From: Sperchopsis tessellata
Lineage: Eukaryota; Arthropoda; Insecta; Coleoptera; Hydrophilidae
Assembly (NCBI GenBank): GCA_033557685.1
Contig: JAWQRN010000190.1
Location: 1 to 34,796 of the forward strand
Direction of reading: 5' to 3'
Length of the DNA: 34,796 nt
A program made the position numbers and the translations under genes. This document shows, one piece after another, positions 1 through 10,364 of the stretch; position 1 is the first letter of the stretch, and the number at the start of each line of letters is the position of its first letter. Under the pieces are notes generated by a model. It saw only the letters and a list, made by a program, of their open reading frames with translations. It was not told the origin of the DNA and ran no database searches.

Positions 1-222
1 AATAAATTTAACCACGAATATGCCACAAGAAACAAGACTGATTATGTATATCCTATCCACCGACTAAATGTGTATAAGAGTTGTATACATCGCTGCTTTG
101 AATTCTTCAATATGTTGCCAGAATACATAAAGATGACTTTGCGTGCTTTTAGAATGAGTTTACTCGAATATTTATGTAATTTAGAACCATATACAATTAA
201 TGGTTATCTTGATCGTGACTAA
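1..222 (+). CDS. C-terminal end of a non-LTR retrotransposon reverse transcriptase ORF, cut by the window edge
   Basis: Frame 1 is open from the first base to a TAA at 220-222, giving 73 codons with no start inside the window. The peptide begins NKFNHEYATRNKTDYVYPIH and continues through FEFFNMLPEYIK to a basic tail. This is the usual C-terminus of Jockey/CR1-type insect non-LTR polyproteins: a 'H.Y.TRN...' segment, then 'YN.LP..IK', then a short helix before the stop. The RT domain itself would lie to the left, outside the window. The ORF has no stop or frameshift in the part seen, and it is followed by a matching 3' UTR and simple-repeat tail, so this copy looks younger than most others here. 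Clade assignment beyond Jockey/CR1-like is inference. Confidence 0.72.
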   Translation, partial: NKFNHEYATRNKTDYVYPIHRLNVYKSCIHRCFEFFNMLPEYIKMTLRAFRMSLLEYLCNLEPYTINGYLDRD

Positions 223-434
223 GTGTGTACATATATGAAAATGTTTTTACTCTTTTAACTGAAAAATGTATTATAGTTTTACAGAATTATGTTTTAATAA
301 ACTTGTATTTTGTTTGTTATTTTTTTTTACCGTAGAAGCTGTAAGTTTTGACGCTACTTAAGCAAAATTTTGCAATATTGTTTTTGTAAATTTTTGTGTT
401 TTGAATAAAGCAATTTCTTTCTTTCTTTCTTTCT
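223..434 (+). mobile_element. 3' UTR and (TTTC)n tail of the left-edge non-LTR retrotransposon
   Basis: An AT-rich stretch without an ORF follows the stop codon at 222. A polyadenylation signal AATAAA lies at 404-409, and a perfect TTTC microsatellite follows at about 414-434. Non-LTR elements commonly end in a short simple repeat downstream of an AATAAA-like signal, so I place the element's 3' end at about 434. No target-site duplication can be defined because the 5' end is outside the window. Confidence 0.6.
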
Positions 435-1054
435 GCATGTTATCTCAATGCCTTGTCTGGAGCACTTCAAACATATATAAATATAATTATGTACTTAAAC
501 CATACAGGAGTATACATATATCATCATCGTCATTATAATACGCCGACATTTATCTACTACTGAACGAAAGCCTGCCCAAGTCTCTTCCACTCACCAGGTT
601 TTGCGTTTTTTATCCATGAGACTCCCAAACGAAATCTCATTTCACTATCTCGGCTGTCATTGGATATTCTAGCTAAGACATTTCTATCTATTTCCACTTT
701 CATTATTTCTATAGCATCCTTGACCTCTGTTTGATTTTTTATCCGTTCACAGCGTCATTTATTACTACCACTAAAACCCATTTTATACCTCTCAATACTT
801 GTCTGCGTTGTTTGGAGCTTCTATGTCTTATCCGCTTAGACTTTCAGTTGTACGCCAAATGAGTTGCGATCTTCACTATGTCTTCAAAGAAATATCTCCC
901 CAAATACATGAATGATGTTATGGTTTAGACTAGTGTGCCCTCGATGTACACATTGGCTGTCATATCTAATTCATTTAGGATCACTTACGTTCTAAAATGT
1001 TTTACGGCCTACATTTTTACTTTTAGAATTCAGATCAATAATTTTATCTTTGAG

Positions 1055-1843
1055 TTATTTGACAGTGGGCATAAATATCATGATCTTATCAGCAAATCTC
1101 CATTCCATTCCCCATTCACTTATGCATGCCTTTGAGTTCTTAATCGGGTTCTTTGAACATATACTCAAGAGCTGCACTGGAAACAAGGAAAGTTTAGCAA
1201 ATGGCGTCTCTTTGTCTAACACATTTGTGAATATCAAACATTTCCAATTCTTAATGTCATTTAATGTTTCATGGGTTTTTTCATAGATGATTTGAGCCAG
1301 GTCAGTGTAAGAAAATGTAATGCCATTTTTGAGACAAGTTTTATTAACTGCAGATATCTCGATCGAGTCAAATTCTTTATTGTAGTCTATGAAAGCATAA
1401 GATAAGAAGCAGGTTATATTCGTTACATCTAGATACCAGTTTGGGCGCAGAGTGTTTGTGGTCAATATTAATGTAACCTTTACGAAAACCTGCATATTCT
1501 TTGAGTTTGTAACAGTAGAATTGTTCTAAAAGGTTGTTCATAATTATTTTGGTAAGGATCTTATGAGGCACAATTGTCAGACAGACTTGACAGAAAATTT
1601 TAAAATATACTCTATATTTTGTTTTTTCTATTCAAAATGCTTTGTTGCAAAATGCTGGTCTTTTTTGTTTCTATTTATGACGTATACAGATTTTATCAGT
1701 ATTGTATATATCTCATATCCAGCAATTTTTAGTTTACCAGCTCTGATCTCATCTTTCCTTGGCAATTTTCTACACGTAATTGATTTTAGAGCACGTGCAA
1801 CTTCTGACGATAGTACTGGTGGAGTGTTGTCCGTGGTAAACAT
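1055..1843 (-). pseudogene. RTE reverse transcriptase domain, frameshifted
   Basis: Three overlapping minus-strand frames make up this domain. At 1628-1843, PPVLSSEVARALKSI is followed by a run equivalent to 'GKAPG.DGI.AELLK', the RT entry motif. At 1377-1571, YAGFRKGYINIDHKHS and RCNEYNLLL match 'QAGFR.GYSTIDHIHT...CNEYN'. At 1055-1495, YAFIDYNKEFDSIEI matches 'FIDYEKAFDSIE', and near the end RFADKIMIFMP stands where 'RFADDIVL' is expected. The second catalytic Asp of FADD is therefore Lys. Frame changes near 1495 and between 1571 and 1628 break the ORF. Confidence 0.85.
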
Positions 1844-2079
1844 ATTTCAAAGTTCACATTCTTATCGATATAGTTCTTGGTTAAATTTTCTAACTATTTC
1901 AAGGTTTCCTCTCTATTGTAAACTATCTTACCGTTTTCAGATATGAGAACTATTATTTGTTTCCCAATCATAAGCCTATCTTTCATCTATGTGTATCTCA
2001 TATGCTGACCTATTGCGTGAAGTGCCGTTTCATAATTGCATCTTCTAACATCTTCCTTTTTTCGCTTTTAATGGAAAAT

Positions 2080-2451
2080 TCAACATACTATATATTCGGC
2101 CTTCCTTTTGCAGGGTCTTAGTATGAAAATTTTCGACCATTTTTTAATATTGGCAGTTTCACGTTTGATACTAGTTATGCTTGTTGTTATATGAAACACA
2201 TTTTCAGGATTATTGTTTACTTCCAGTCCAGAAAATTTGTTCTTAAGCACAAGGGGAAATACTTCTTGATTATATTTCGGATGGTCTAAGCTAATTTTTC
2301 TGCTACAGTTGCTAGATAACTTCAATCTTTCAAATTTAACATGAACATTTATTCTACATCTAACTAAGCGGTTGTCGATTCCAGTATCAAAATGGTTCAG
2401 AACAGTGTTGTCTTGTTTGATTGATTTTCTAATAATAAATAATATACTCAA
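2080..2451 (-). pseudogene. RTE endonuclease C-terminus and linker
   Basis: Within a 123-codon open frame, the segment FDTGIDNRLVRCRINVHVKFERLKL matches the end of the RTE endonuclease. In that family a '(T/S)GSDHR.VRA' motif provides the catalytic Asp-His pair. Here the His is replaced (DNR instead of DHR), which would abolish nuclease activity. The rest is a poorly conserved linker towards the RT domain. The position between the endonuclease start and the RT blocks supports the reading. Confidence 0.7.
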
Positions 2452-2900
2452 TCTCGGCCCTGGCTTTGCTTGGATCTTGCTTATTTACTATAAACTGACT
2501 CGTTGATTCTGCAAATTCTACAAGACTCTTGCTTCTTTAACTTTTTCTTCAAAGCCGAATATATTTACAGGCTATTATCCTGATCGTTTTCTTCCTACTT
2601 TTGCACTAAAATCTCACAAGTTTATCTTAAAATGTGCATTTGAACTCTCATGAAGATCGTCACTTTTTCATAGAATGCTCCAACTGCCACGTCCAAATGG
2701 CTGCTTGTGGGGGCATATAATTACAGAATTTTCAGTTCATACCTCATAGAGACCTTAATTTTGCTATTCTTCTAGACATTCTCTCAAACATATCATTTCG
2801 GTTTTTGACTCTATTGTGAATCGTGAAATCAACTCAACCATATGTCTTTCATTCTTAATGCCACGGTAGAATAAAAATGTTCACTTTGCAGTTGAATACG

Positions 2901-3098
2901 CTATTCTCCTTTTCTTTTAGCTTCGCTCAGACCTATAACATTCCATTGAATCTGGTCCAATTCGTTTTTCAGCCTCGCTGGATAATATGCGGCAGTTGTA
3001 GGTACACGCATTGGGCAACTGTGTATACTCCGTGGATTCCTAACACCTTCTGCCTGCTTACGCTTGTCCCAGTAGCTGCCTTTACTGGGGGTAATCAA
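2901..3098 (-). pseudogene. RTE endonuclease, N-terminal block
   Basis: A 65-codon open stretch ends in LDQIQWNVIGLSEAKRKGE, close to the conserved RTE/BovB endonuclease segment 'L..I.WDIIGLSEVRR.GE'. The Glu of the SE motif is one of the metal-binding residues of the EEP/APE-like nuclease fold and is still present. The reading frame is lost immediately downstream. It lies at the 5' end of the RTE remnant, as expected, because RTE elements start their ORF with the endonuclease. Confidence 0.75.
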
Positions 3099-3110
3099 GC
3101 CTACATATAA

Positions 3111-3960
3111 TGAGGACCGTGACGTTGTTGTGTCTGGAATTTTTGGGGAAATGAGGCATTAACCCATCGTATTTCTTTACTTCTGGTTGACAAGAGTAAT
3201 ATTAATATCCGCCATATTATACCATTGACATTTTGCATATCCTGTTGGTCCGCAAGAGCTCAGCTCCTACCCAGTATAACTGAAAGGGATTTTCCTATCT
3301 GTCACGGGCAGACAAGATAGTGAATGGATGGATATTGTAGATGGAACTGGGTTTGTCATATTTCTAAAATGTAGGACCTTTTTTGGACACGAATAATAGT
3401 AGTAGTAGTAGTAGTAAGGCAGGCGGCGAAAATTTGTTTAGAGCATCCAAAAACTTGGTTATAAAATGGCACCCGAGGTATGACCGGATGCATGAAGATG
3501 CATATATGTATTTTATTTAATTTATACTGATAACGATGAGCATGTCTAGGAGAGACTTCGTTCGACGATGGATGCCATAGCTGATTGAGATTGTGAGACG
3601 GGATCATAAAACCATACTTTGAATGACTTCAAAGATTTGTATGTGTGAATATTGAAATTATGATGAAATTTATAGTAAGTATATACCCACGTGGTAGCTA
3701 TACATGTGTTAAAATTAGAATATAAAATTAGGTTATGTTTAAACCGATTGCTCGATTTATAGTAATGTAATTGGCAGTAAACGTATATAATGTCAGTTTT
3801 GAATATTATTTATAGATATAATATAATACTTATTAAACGGTGCAATTATTTTATACATAGCTAAAATATAAAATATAAAATAAACTATTGTCATAAATAA
3901 TATTTGTCAGGCAAATAGAAAAGCCAACGCTTATCTCCCGGTAAACCTGAATATATTTAC
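3111..3960. other. Unassigned AT-rich DNA with a (TAG)n microsatellite
   Basis: No coding family is recognised on either strand. An open frame of 83 codons on the minus strand (3356-3607) is probably chance, because it reads through the trinucleotide repeat as a run of Thr. The only clear structure is the short repeat at 3397-3416. Confidence 0.5.
3397..3416. repeat. (TAG)n microsatellite
   Basis: An uninterrupted trinucleotide run of about six to seven TAG/AGT units. Confidence 0.9.
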
Positions 3961-4018
3961 TATTGTCGAGGAAGTCTAAGTACTAAATTAGGTAAGATAT
4001 CATCATCCCTGTCAGAAA

Positions 4019-4306
4019 ATGTCTGTAATTAACTCGCTCGTACTGCGAACTTTCAAGTTGTGTGACACAACTCTACTTTCCCAAAAGTTGCGTACAGTCA
4101 CCGATGCGCTGTTAGCTGATGGATATAGTTTGTCAGACATTAATCGGTCAATAAGACATTTCAGGAATCCATACATCACTGTCAGAAACACTCCTGAGGT
4201 AAAAGCAACAGCTTATCTACCATTCGTCAAGGATTCGACGAACAAATTTTACATCAAACCAGTATTCTCCCCAATACAAAAGATTTCGCAAGTTCTTCCT
4301 TCTTGA
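4019..4306 (+). pseudogene. PLE reverse transcriptase C-terminal segment
   Basis: Ninety-five codons begin MSVINSLVLRTFKLCDTTLL and include LRTVTDALLADGYSL and IRHFRNPYITVRNT. The same segment occurs in the PLE copies at 17905-18123 (minus) and 20900-21190 (plus). It corresponds to the RT thumb and connector between the palm and GIY-YIG domains. A small in-frame deletion removes the IAHILKK-like residues before PVFSPIQKISQVLPS. The catalytic palm lies upstream in a complete element and is absent here. Confidence 0.85.
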
Positions 4307-4528
4307 ATCTTATAATCGCCCCAACAATATCAATAGGGACGATAGTTTTCAACTCCTAATTGCTTGGCGAATCCCCCTCTCTCATTTCTCTCCTGCACTG
4401 GGCAACGTTCGCCCGAACACAAGGGCCATGCGCTAGTGCTTATCCCCCACTCCAGGCCTTGCCTATATACGCATGATCCGGCCGAGTTTGGATCAGTGCA
4501 GTTAATTCATTCATTGAAGTAACAACAC

Positions 4529-4575
4529 TCACGTAGAAAATGTCCCCTTGCCACAGTGTACGAATCGTCGGCTTT
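4529..4575 (+). ncRNA. Degenerate hammerhead-ribozyme-like motif A (PLE terminal region)
   Basis: The order is that of a type I hammerhead: an upstream arm, a CTGATGA-like box (here GTAGAAAA), a TGTCC...-type stem II arm, a CGAAAC-like box (here CGAATC), GTC at 4567-4569 and a downstream GGC arm. PLE terminal repeats are known to carry hammerhead ribozymes, which is the basis for the call. Both core boxes carry substitutions, so activity is unlikely. Confidence 0.4.
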
Positions 4576-4764
4576 TATCAGAGCCTCTACACGGTTTCCA
4601 CCCGGAAACAATATTCATACAGATAATAATCGTGGAAGTCTATTACATTTAATAGGTAAGATATTGTTTTAAAAAATAATACAGAAAGCTAAGAATATAC
4701 ACAAATTAACAAAAAATCCAAATATGATTCATTAATTCACTTAACAACCAGTAACTATAAATAA

Positions 4765-5830
4765 TTATTCTCTAAATAGCCCCTGTAGAACAGATCTCAA
4801 TTCCAAGATATTGCTTGTAAAAATGTCAATCCTATTCTGCACCGCGTGAAAACTATTGCACATTTGATAAAAGGGAGATCCCAATAAAAGATTTGATCTT
4901 GCCCGACTAAGGGAGAACGTCTTATATGTTCTTGTTGCCAAGCAAGGAACAATAAAACAGACCAATGTTAGAAATTCTGGATCATCAATAAGATAGTTGA
5001 CGTACATATAAGATGATTCCAGCAGAAGGTACAACCCAAATCGTTTAAGATACAAACATTTCAGAAATCGTCAATGAACGGACTCAATGAGATTTTTGTA
5101 TTGTTGAAAGAGAGGGGACCAAATAACAGAACAATACTCCAGTTTAGAACGAATAGAAGCATAAAACAGTGCGTTTAATGAAAGAGGGTAAACAAATTCA
5201 CGGGCAGTTCTTATAACAAAGCTCAGCAAATGAATAGAAGCTGATGATGTCTCAGGAATTTGAGGGTCGAAAGAAAGGCCTCTATCAAAAATAACATCAA
5301 GATTCCTCATAGAACCAACTATATCAAAGGCACTGCCATTGACAATAAAATGCGATTTAATGGGATTACGTTTACAAGTGAAACTCATAACATTACATTT
5401 TTTGACATTAAGTAATAAGCGGTTGATATCATATTAATGTACAAGAGAGTTAAAATCACCTTGCAGGCTGAGATAATCCGTAGAATCTTCTATGGATGCA
5501 TACATCTTAAGGTAATAAATAAAAATAACACATTTGTTGTTAATCAAATCAGTTATTTACGAAAATGATGAATAATGAAAGACCCTGTATAGATCCCTGA
5601 GGGACGCCAAAAGTAGCCAAGATTGAAGAAAAACGAAAGCCCTGGGGGTTAATAGGTAACTAACGATTGGATAAATAAGAACTGAAAAAACTAAATAAAG
5701 ACAATTCCCAATGGAAAACCCAATGAATTAAGCTTAGAAAGGACGATACAATGATCAATGTGACCGAATCCTTGGCACTAAAAGTCACTAAAAATGGCAT
5801 CCACTATCATCAAATGACGAGAAAAAATGG
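4765..5830 (-). mobile_element. Jockey-like non-LTR retrotransposon RT remnant
   Basis: On the minus strand the segments run, 5' to 3': a KDSV.LI region (about 5760), a VPQGS motif at about 5600, VIFIYYLKMYASIEDSTDYL where the YADD active site should be (about 5500), MSFTCKRNPIKSHFIVNG (start of 5071-5388), RSKLEYCSVIWSPLF, then in another frame KRFGLYLLL...NYLIDDPEFLTL (4765-5055) and a tail FHAVQNRIDIFTSNI. These are successive parts of a Jockey-clade RT and its C-terminal region. The YADD site is damaged (YYLK). At least three frame changes are needed to read it through. The 5' half (endonuclease, ORF1) is absent, as expected for a 5'-truncated insertion. Confidence 0.85.
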
Positions 5831-6189
5831 GTATATGACAACATATTACACAATGTACATCTTTTGCGCATAAAACTGTGCTGGTAACCGATTCTGGACC
5901 CATCGCGACAGATGCCGTGAAGTATCTGACTAGATCTTTTTATATAAAATGCCCACAAAATTGTTTACTGTAGTTGCTAGGCAACTTCGCTTTAAATTTA
6001 TTGGATACTGATAGTTTACTACACTTATTTATCGACTGAATTAGGAGAGAAAGGTAAAATTTATAGCATCTTTTACAAAGAAAAGCTGCATTGATTTGAA
6101 AATATAATTGTAGCTGCAGATAATTTAGAACAATATACATATATAAAGAGAGAAAATAATTAAGGAATGTCAATATAGTAAATGTAATT
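5831..6189. other. Unassigned AT-rich spacer
   Basis: It holds an open frame of 77 codons on the minus strand (5940-6173) with low-complexity, hydrophobic, Lys/Leu/Tyr-rich content typical of chance ORFs in AT-rich DNA. Nothing is recognised. Confidence 0.45.
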
Positions 6190-6290
6190 TACCTTCGGTG
6201 GGGTGAGTTCACTCGTTGAAGTAACATCACGTCTTGAAACTATCTCTTGCAACAGACGGACCCAACGTCGTCATTGTTTAGATGCTGAAT
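6190..6290 (+). mobile_element. Solo fragment of PLE terminal repeat with hammerhead-like motif B
   Basis: The stretch GAGTTCACTCGTTGAAGTAAC (6205-6225) and the following CTCTTGCAACAG...ACCCAACGTCGTC (6244-6270) align with the terminal regions at 4494-4575 and 21620-21695. No PLE coding sequence lies next to it, so this is a solo fragment of the terminal repeat. In the core, CTTGAAA stands for CTGATGA and CCCAAC for CGAAAC, with GTC at 6267-6269, so the ribozyme is strongly degraded. Confidence 0.6.
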
Positions 6291-8334
6291 ACGGCTCTAC
6301 TAGAAAATATTTTTTTGCCGATTTTTGGAGCATCTCTTCGGATATTCTGTCTATATTCACATAGTACAAAAAATAACGCCTTCATATTGAACTCTGCAGG
6401 TATATTTCTTATACATCAATCGGTTTTTATGATCTACTGTTTGACAGAGCAGACAGTGATTGTGTTAGATGTTCCTGTCAGGTGCATAGGGCCGTAAAGG
6501 CAGAATTCAAAAGGGACTAATGGCAGTTTGCTTACAAAGTTGTTCACTTTGTTTCAACGGTGAGTGTGTAAGGTATTTGCTTAGTTAAGTGGCCAACCCA
6601 CGTCAAGGTGTGTATAGAGAATCACCAACAAGTAGGATATTTGTTTGAAGTAGTCGAATGTACGGCCTGCGACAATGGTCTTTTATATCTCTTATAAAGG
6701 ATGATTTTTCTTCGTTAAAATCTTTCATGCTGTGCAAAACAAACGAGGGAAAATGTAAACGGTAGGGCATAAACAAGAAAAATCAATCCTAGGAAATCCT
6801 TTTTTTTAGAAGTGTTTTCTTGTACATTTACCTAAGAGAAAGCGAATATTAGTATCAAATTGGGTATATTTCGAATGTTTTCATTCAAAAGTGTATCTTT
6901 CCTCCAAATTTTTGAAATAGTACATACACAGGTGATTTTATTATTGCAACATTAACATAATACTTAAAAGTAATGCAAAAATATATTAACTTTGGGGAAT
7001 TGTGAACAAAATTGTTACTCTGAAGTTAAAAATACATTACAATTATACAAAACTTCTAGGCTATAGACTTTTACACTTAAGGATGATATTGGATGTGTTA
7101 TATATACATCTAACAAAACAGAACATCTACAGACGGCAAATTATTATTATTATTTTCGTAAAATTCCTTTATCTTCCTCTGATATGCAGATTTTCTTATA
7201 TTATACTATAAAATAAACGTAATACATCAAGTTAATGTTGTTTATATTTCCTTGTCAACAATCCATCATGACTCTAAGTCTAGTATTAAAAATACAGAAA
7301 ATAGTTACTTTCCATTATAGGCAATACGAAAACTGCACAATGTTTTATATATTTCATACTCACAAGAACGATGTTTGTGTGGCTTTAATTGCCTTTTAAA
7401 CGATTATCATCACATTTCAATTCCGTCGTTGTACGCATCTAAAACGTCCTTTTTGGGAAAAAAACTTGAAGAAGTTTTATTGTGATGGCAGGTTTTTACA
7501 ATCTGCGATACATTGTGGTGAACGTGGATATAGCAAACGAGATTCCGATATCTTTAAGCCTGTCTAGACTTCTTGAATTTAGCTGAGCTATACACACGCG
7601 ATAAGGGTTCTTTGTGTGCATTTTGTTTTTGATTTGTAGGTTAGTAGATCGAAAATTATGGTGTGTAGATACGGATTCTTTTAAACATAATATCTAGGAT
7701 AAATTTTGAAAAGTAAGTAAATATTTAGTCAGCTGTATCAATAAGAAAAACTTCCTCATTTCTTTTATAAAAATTGCGGAATTTCAATTTGATATCTTTC
7801 TATTTGAAATTAACTTTTATAACTAATAATACTGGACACATTTTATTTATTCGACTACAGTCTAAAATCGTGCATTATAAATGCAGTTTATATATCATTG
7901 CACCTCAGATAAGACGGTCTAACATATATCGAGTAATTCTGACGATAATTCTGATGCATCCTCATTTAAAATACCAAAATGAAAACCAAAAAAATAAAAA
8001 AGGTCTATTGCTTCCACGGTGGATGATATACTGGCCCTATTGGAAATAAAATATATATTCGGCAATCCAATTGAGGTAATTGATTTTGAAAGGTTCTTTT
8101 GGAAATCAAAGGCAATTAAAATTCTTTAAAAATTGTAGAAAAATATGCCAACGATATTCCATTATTAGTTTATGTATTAATAATGGTAATTCCTTCAGTT
8201 CAAATAACTTACCTTATAGCTAGGATGAAACTTCTTGTACTAAGTACTAAAAAGGCTTGTGAAAAATAAGATTCTATTTATATACCCGAGTATTCCCATA
8301 ATAACTAAATAAAGACTTCATATCTTATAAATAA
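6291..8334. other. Two kilobases of AT-rich DNA without recognised features
   Basis: Open frames of 60-90 codons occur (6282-6497, 7002-7211, 7774-8049, all plus strand). Their products are rich in Ile, Leu, Tyr and Lys and match no family I recognise. Part of this region could hold the lost endonuclease of the element that starts at about 8335, but I see no endonuclease motif. Confidence 0.5.
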
Positions 8335-9295
8335 CATCAAATGCAGCTGATCAAATTTTTAAAATAAGTTAGCCTTTCGTGATGAAAAAGCGGTTTCCCC
8401 AACATTGGTGGGATGATGAATGTTCTGCAATGGTCAACAAAAGAAAGACAAACTTAAAAAAAAACAGATATCGCACTCTAGTTAATTATATTAATTACCA
8501 GGAGGTTATGGCTTACTCAATACTATTTTTGAAGTATAAAAATAGAGAGTTGGAAAACTATGTGTAATAATCTCAACAAAGATACGCCTATAACACAAGA
8601 GTGGAGCAGTTTCAGGAAATTACCAACCACTTACCTGGGGATGAGATCTGGTTTTTTCATAAATTAACACCTTCTTCTGTTGCGGCAGATAATATGATAT
8701 CATTTCATCAAAGTACTCATTTTATCTTGGAGCCATTCACAGCTCGGAAATTAAATGTATCATTTAAATCGGATAATAATATACCTTCCTAATGAAAGGA
8801 TAATATGCTTTCTGCATTTAATGGTATGTCTGGGGAACTGTCTCCTGAATTTAAAAACATTTTAATAGTACCCATCTTAAAACTCTTTAAAAACCCTATA
8901 GTGGCGTCCGCTTATCGCCCAATCTCCCCATTATCTTGTGTAACGAAAACATAAAAAAATTGATAACAGCAGGCTGGAATGGTCGTTGGACGTGAATAAG
9001 GTTTTACCTATTAGTCAGTATGGCTTCGGAAAGAGCTTAGGCGCGATGTATGCTTTGGATGATCTGACCACAGATATTTAAATTTGCTTTACTAACAACC
9101 TTTATCGGGATGTCTCTATATTGACATTGAGGACGCTTATAGTAACTTTGACCTGGACGTATTAGAGCAAAAATTAAACTAATTCGGCTTGCCAGCCCAG
9201 GCTTCAAGAAGTGTAGTGGATATTTCTCGAGAATGTAGAATTTAAGTTAGAAATAGGACAAATGGAAGGCTTGGCCCGAATCTCAAGGCTCAATT

Positions 9296-9541
9296 TTGAG
9301 CCATATACTTTTTAATTTATATACATGCGATTTACATCAAGCCTTTAATCATGATATTAAAGTTATTCAATATGCAGATGATATATGCGTATATACTTGT
9401 CAGAATAACTTAGAACTACTTATGTATATCTTGTCAGAATCTGTTAAAAAATGGCTACTTGAAAACTCACAAGATATCCCTGAAAGTAAATCCGTCTGTC
9501 AGTTTTTTTTATACACAGCAACGTACTTCTCGAAAAAATGA
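9296..9541 (+). pseudogene. RT active-site segment of the I/R1-type element
   Basis: Eighty-one codons contain VIQYADDICVYT, an intact YADD box in which both Asp residues bind the catalytic metals. The following NNLELLMYILSESVKKWLLE and PESKSVCQFF correspond to the helix after the active site and the 'S..KS....F' strand. This is the only RT in the window whose YADD/FADD motif is intact. The flanking frames (stops before 9290, frame change after 9541) still make the copy non-functional. Confidence 0.85.
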
Positions 9542-10076
9542 AATTCCCTGTTCATGATATCGGAAAATATCTTGGTGTATATTTAGATAATAAACTTAAA
9601 AGGTCTCAATAAATTGGTGAGGTTGTGGTTAGTTGCGAGAAATCTATTAATCTTCTCCTTATAATCATAAGAGTAAGATGGGGATCTGATATTTCCGTGG
9701 CTCTAAATGTTTACCTCAGCTTTATTAGGTCTGTGATAGATTGAGTTTGCTAATTGTATGGTTCGGCTTGCAAGACCAATTTGCGACGTTTAAATATCAT
9801 TCAGAATAAATCTGCGTATTTGTGTAGGGGCTCTGCGATCTACCCCAATAGATGCCTGGCATGTGGAGGTACAGGAATCACCACTCTGTATACAAATCTA
9901 AATAATAGAATACACTGGGATCACACCGATTAAAATGAAGTTTGGACAAAATTTATTAACTTTATTTACTTGTCTTAATAACAAAGTGTTGGTTATTCAA
10001 GCTTCTAAATACACATACTGTTAAATATGATTATATTTTATATAGAATAACATGTAAGCAGAACCTGGAATAGTTC

Positions 10077-10364
10077 ATGTTGTTTAAGATATTTAATCTA
10101 AATTACCCAGCCTTCAACGGAGAGCATAATCATGGCAAGCAGCCGTTCCTTTCAACTTATCAACAATACCAAGACGCCAGAGTTATTTTCAACGATGGTT
10201 CGAAGAATGGGTTTGGTTGCGCGGATGCATTTTACGTGCCTGTAAGAAAAATAGTTGGCATGTTAAAACTTCTCAGATATTTATCGATACTCACGGCAGG
10301 GGCGGCAGATTTAATGGAAGCATTAAAGTATGGTAGAACTACAAAAGCAACAAGAGCTGGATAG
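10077..10364 (+). pseudogene. RNase H domain of the I/R1-type element
   Basis: Ninety-five codons include ARVIFNDGSKNGFGCADAFY, the first RNase H strand in which the first catalytic Asp of 'TDGSK' is retained (NDGSK). YLSILTAGAADLMEALKY follows, equivalent to 'SI.TAEA.AI..AL', where the second acidic residue (Glu of AEA) has become Gly. The remaining catalytic residues would lie beyond the stop. RNase H downstream of RT is characteristic of I, R1, LOA and some Jockey-like lineages, and this supports the clade call. Confidence 0.82.

Larger units (their letters stand above)
519..3110 (-). mobile_element. Degraded RTE-type non-LTR retrotransposon
   Basis: Read on the minus strand, recognisable RTE-clade blocks occur in the right order: apurinic-like endonuclease start (2901-3098), endonuclease end (about 2330-2400), RT entry segment (1628-1843), RT core (1055-1571) and the RTE C-terminal segment ending in GEWKRLGQAF-like residues (about 560-610). 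The 3' end is an ATGATGATGATA-type tail, visible on the plus strand as tatatcatcatcgtcattat at about 518-537. Such tails are typical of RTE elements. The coding sequence is split by many stops and frameshifts, so the element is dead. The 5' boundary is uncertain by about 100 bases. Confidence 0.85.
3961..4665 (+). mobile_element. Internally deleted Penelope-like element (PLE), 3' part with terminal repeat
   Basis: The PLE RT tail (4019-4306) is followed directly by the coding sequence and terminal region normally found after the GIY-YIG domain: ...NNINRDDSFQLL at about 4320-4360, the 'GNVRPN' region, then the conserved GATCAGTGCAGTT...ATTGAAGTAAC block at 4494-4525 and a hammerhead-like core. 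The whole GIY-YIG domain is missing at about 4303-4310. The block 3961-4000 resembles 4626-4666 (shared GGAAGTCTA and TTAGGTAAGATAT-like stretches). This fits the pseudo-LTR (pLTR) that flanks PLEs on both sides. The copy is thus a deletion derivative bounded by partial direct repeats. Confidence 0.8.

Noticed and set aside
1563..1946. Plus-strand open frame of 127 codons
   Set aside because: It is antisense to the RTE reverse transcriptase. The minus-strand reading gives family motifs, the plus-strand one only Phe/Ser/Tyr-rich peptide.
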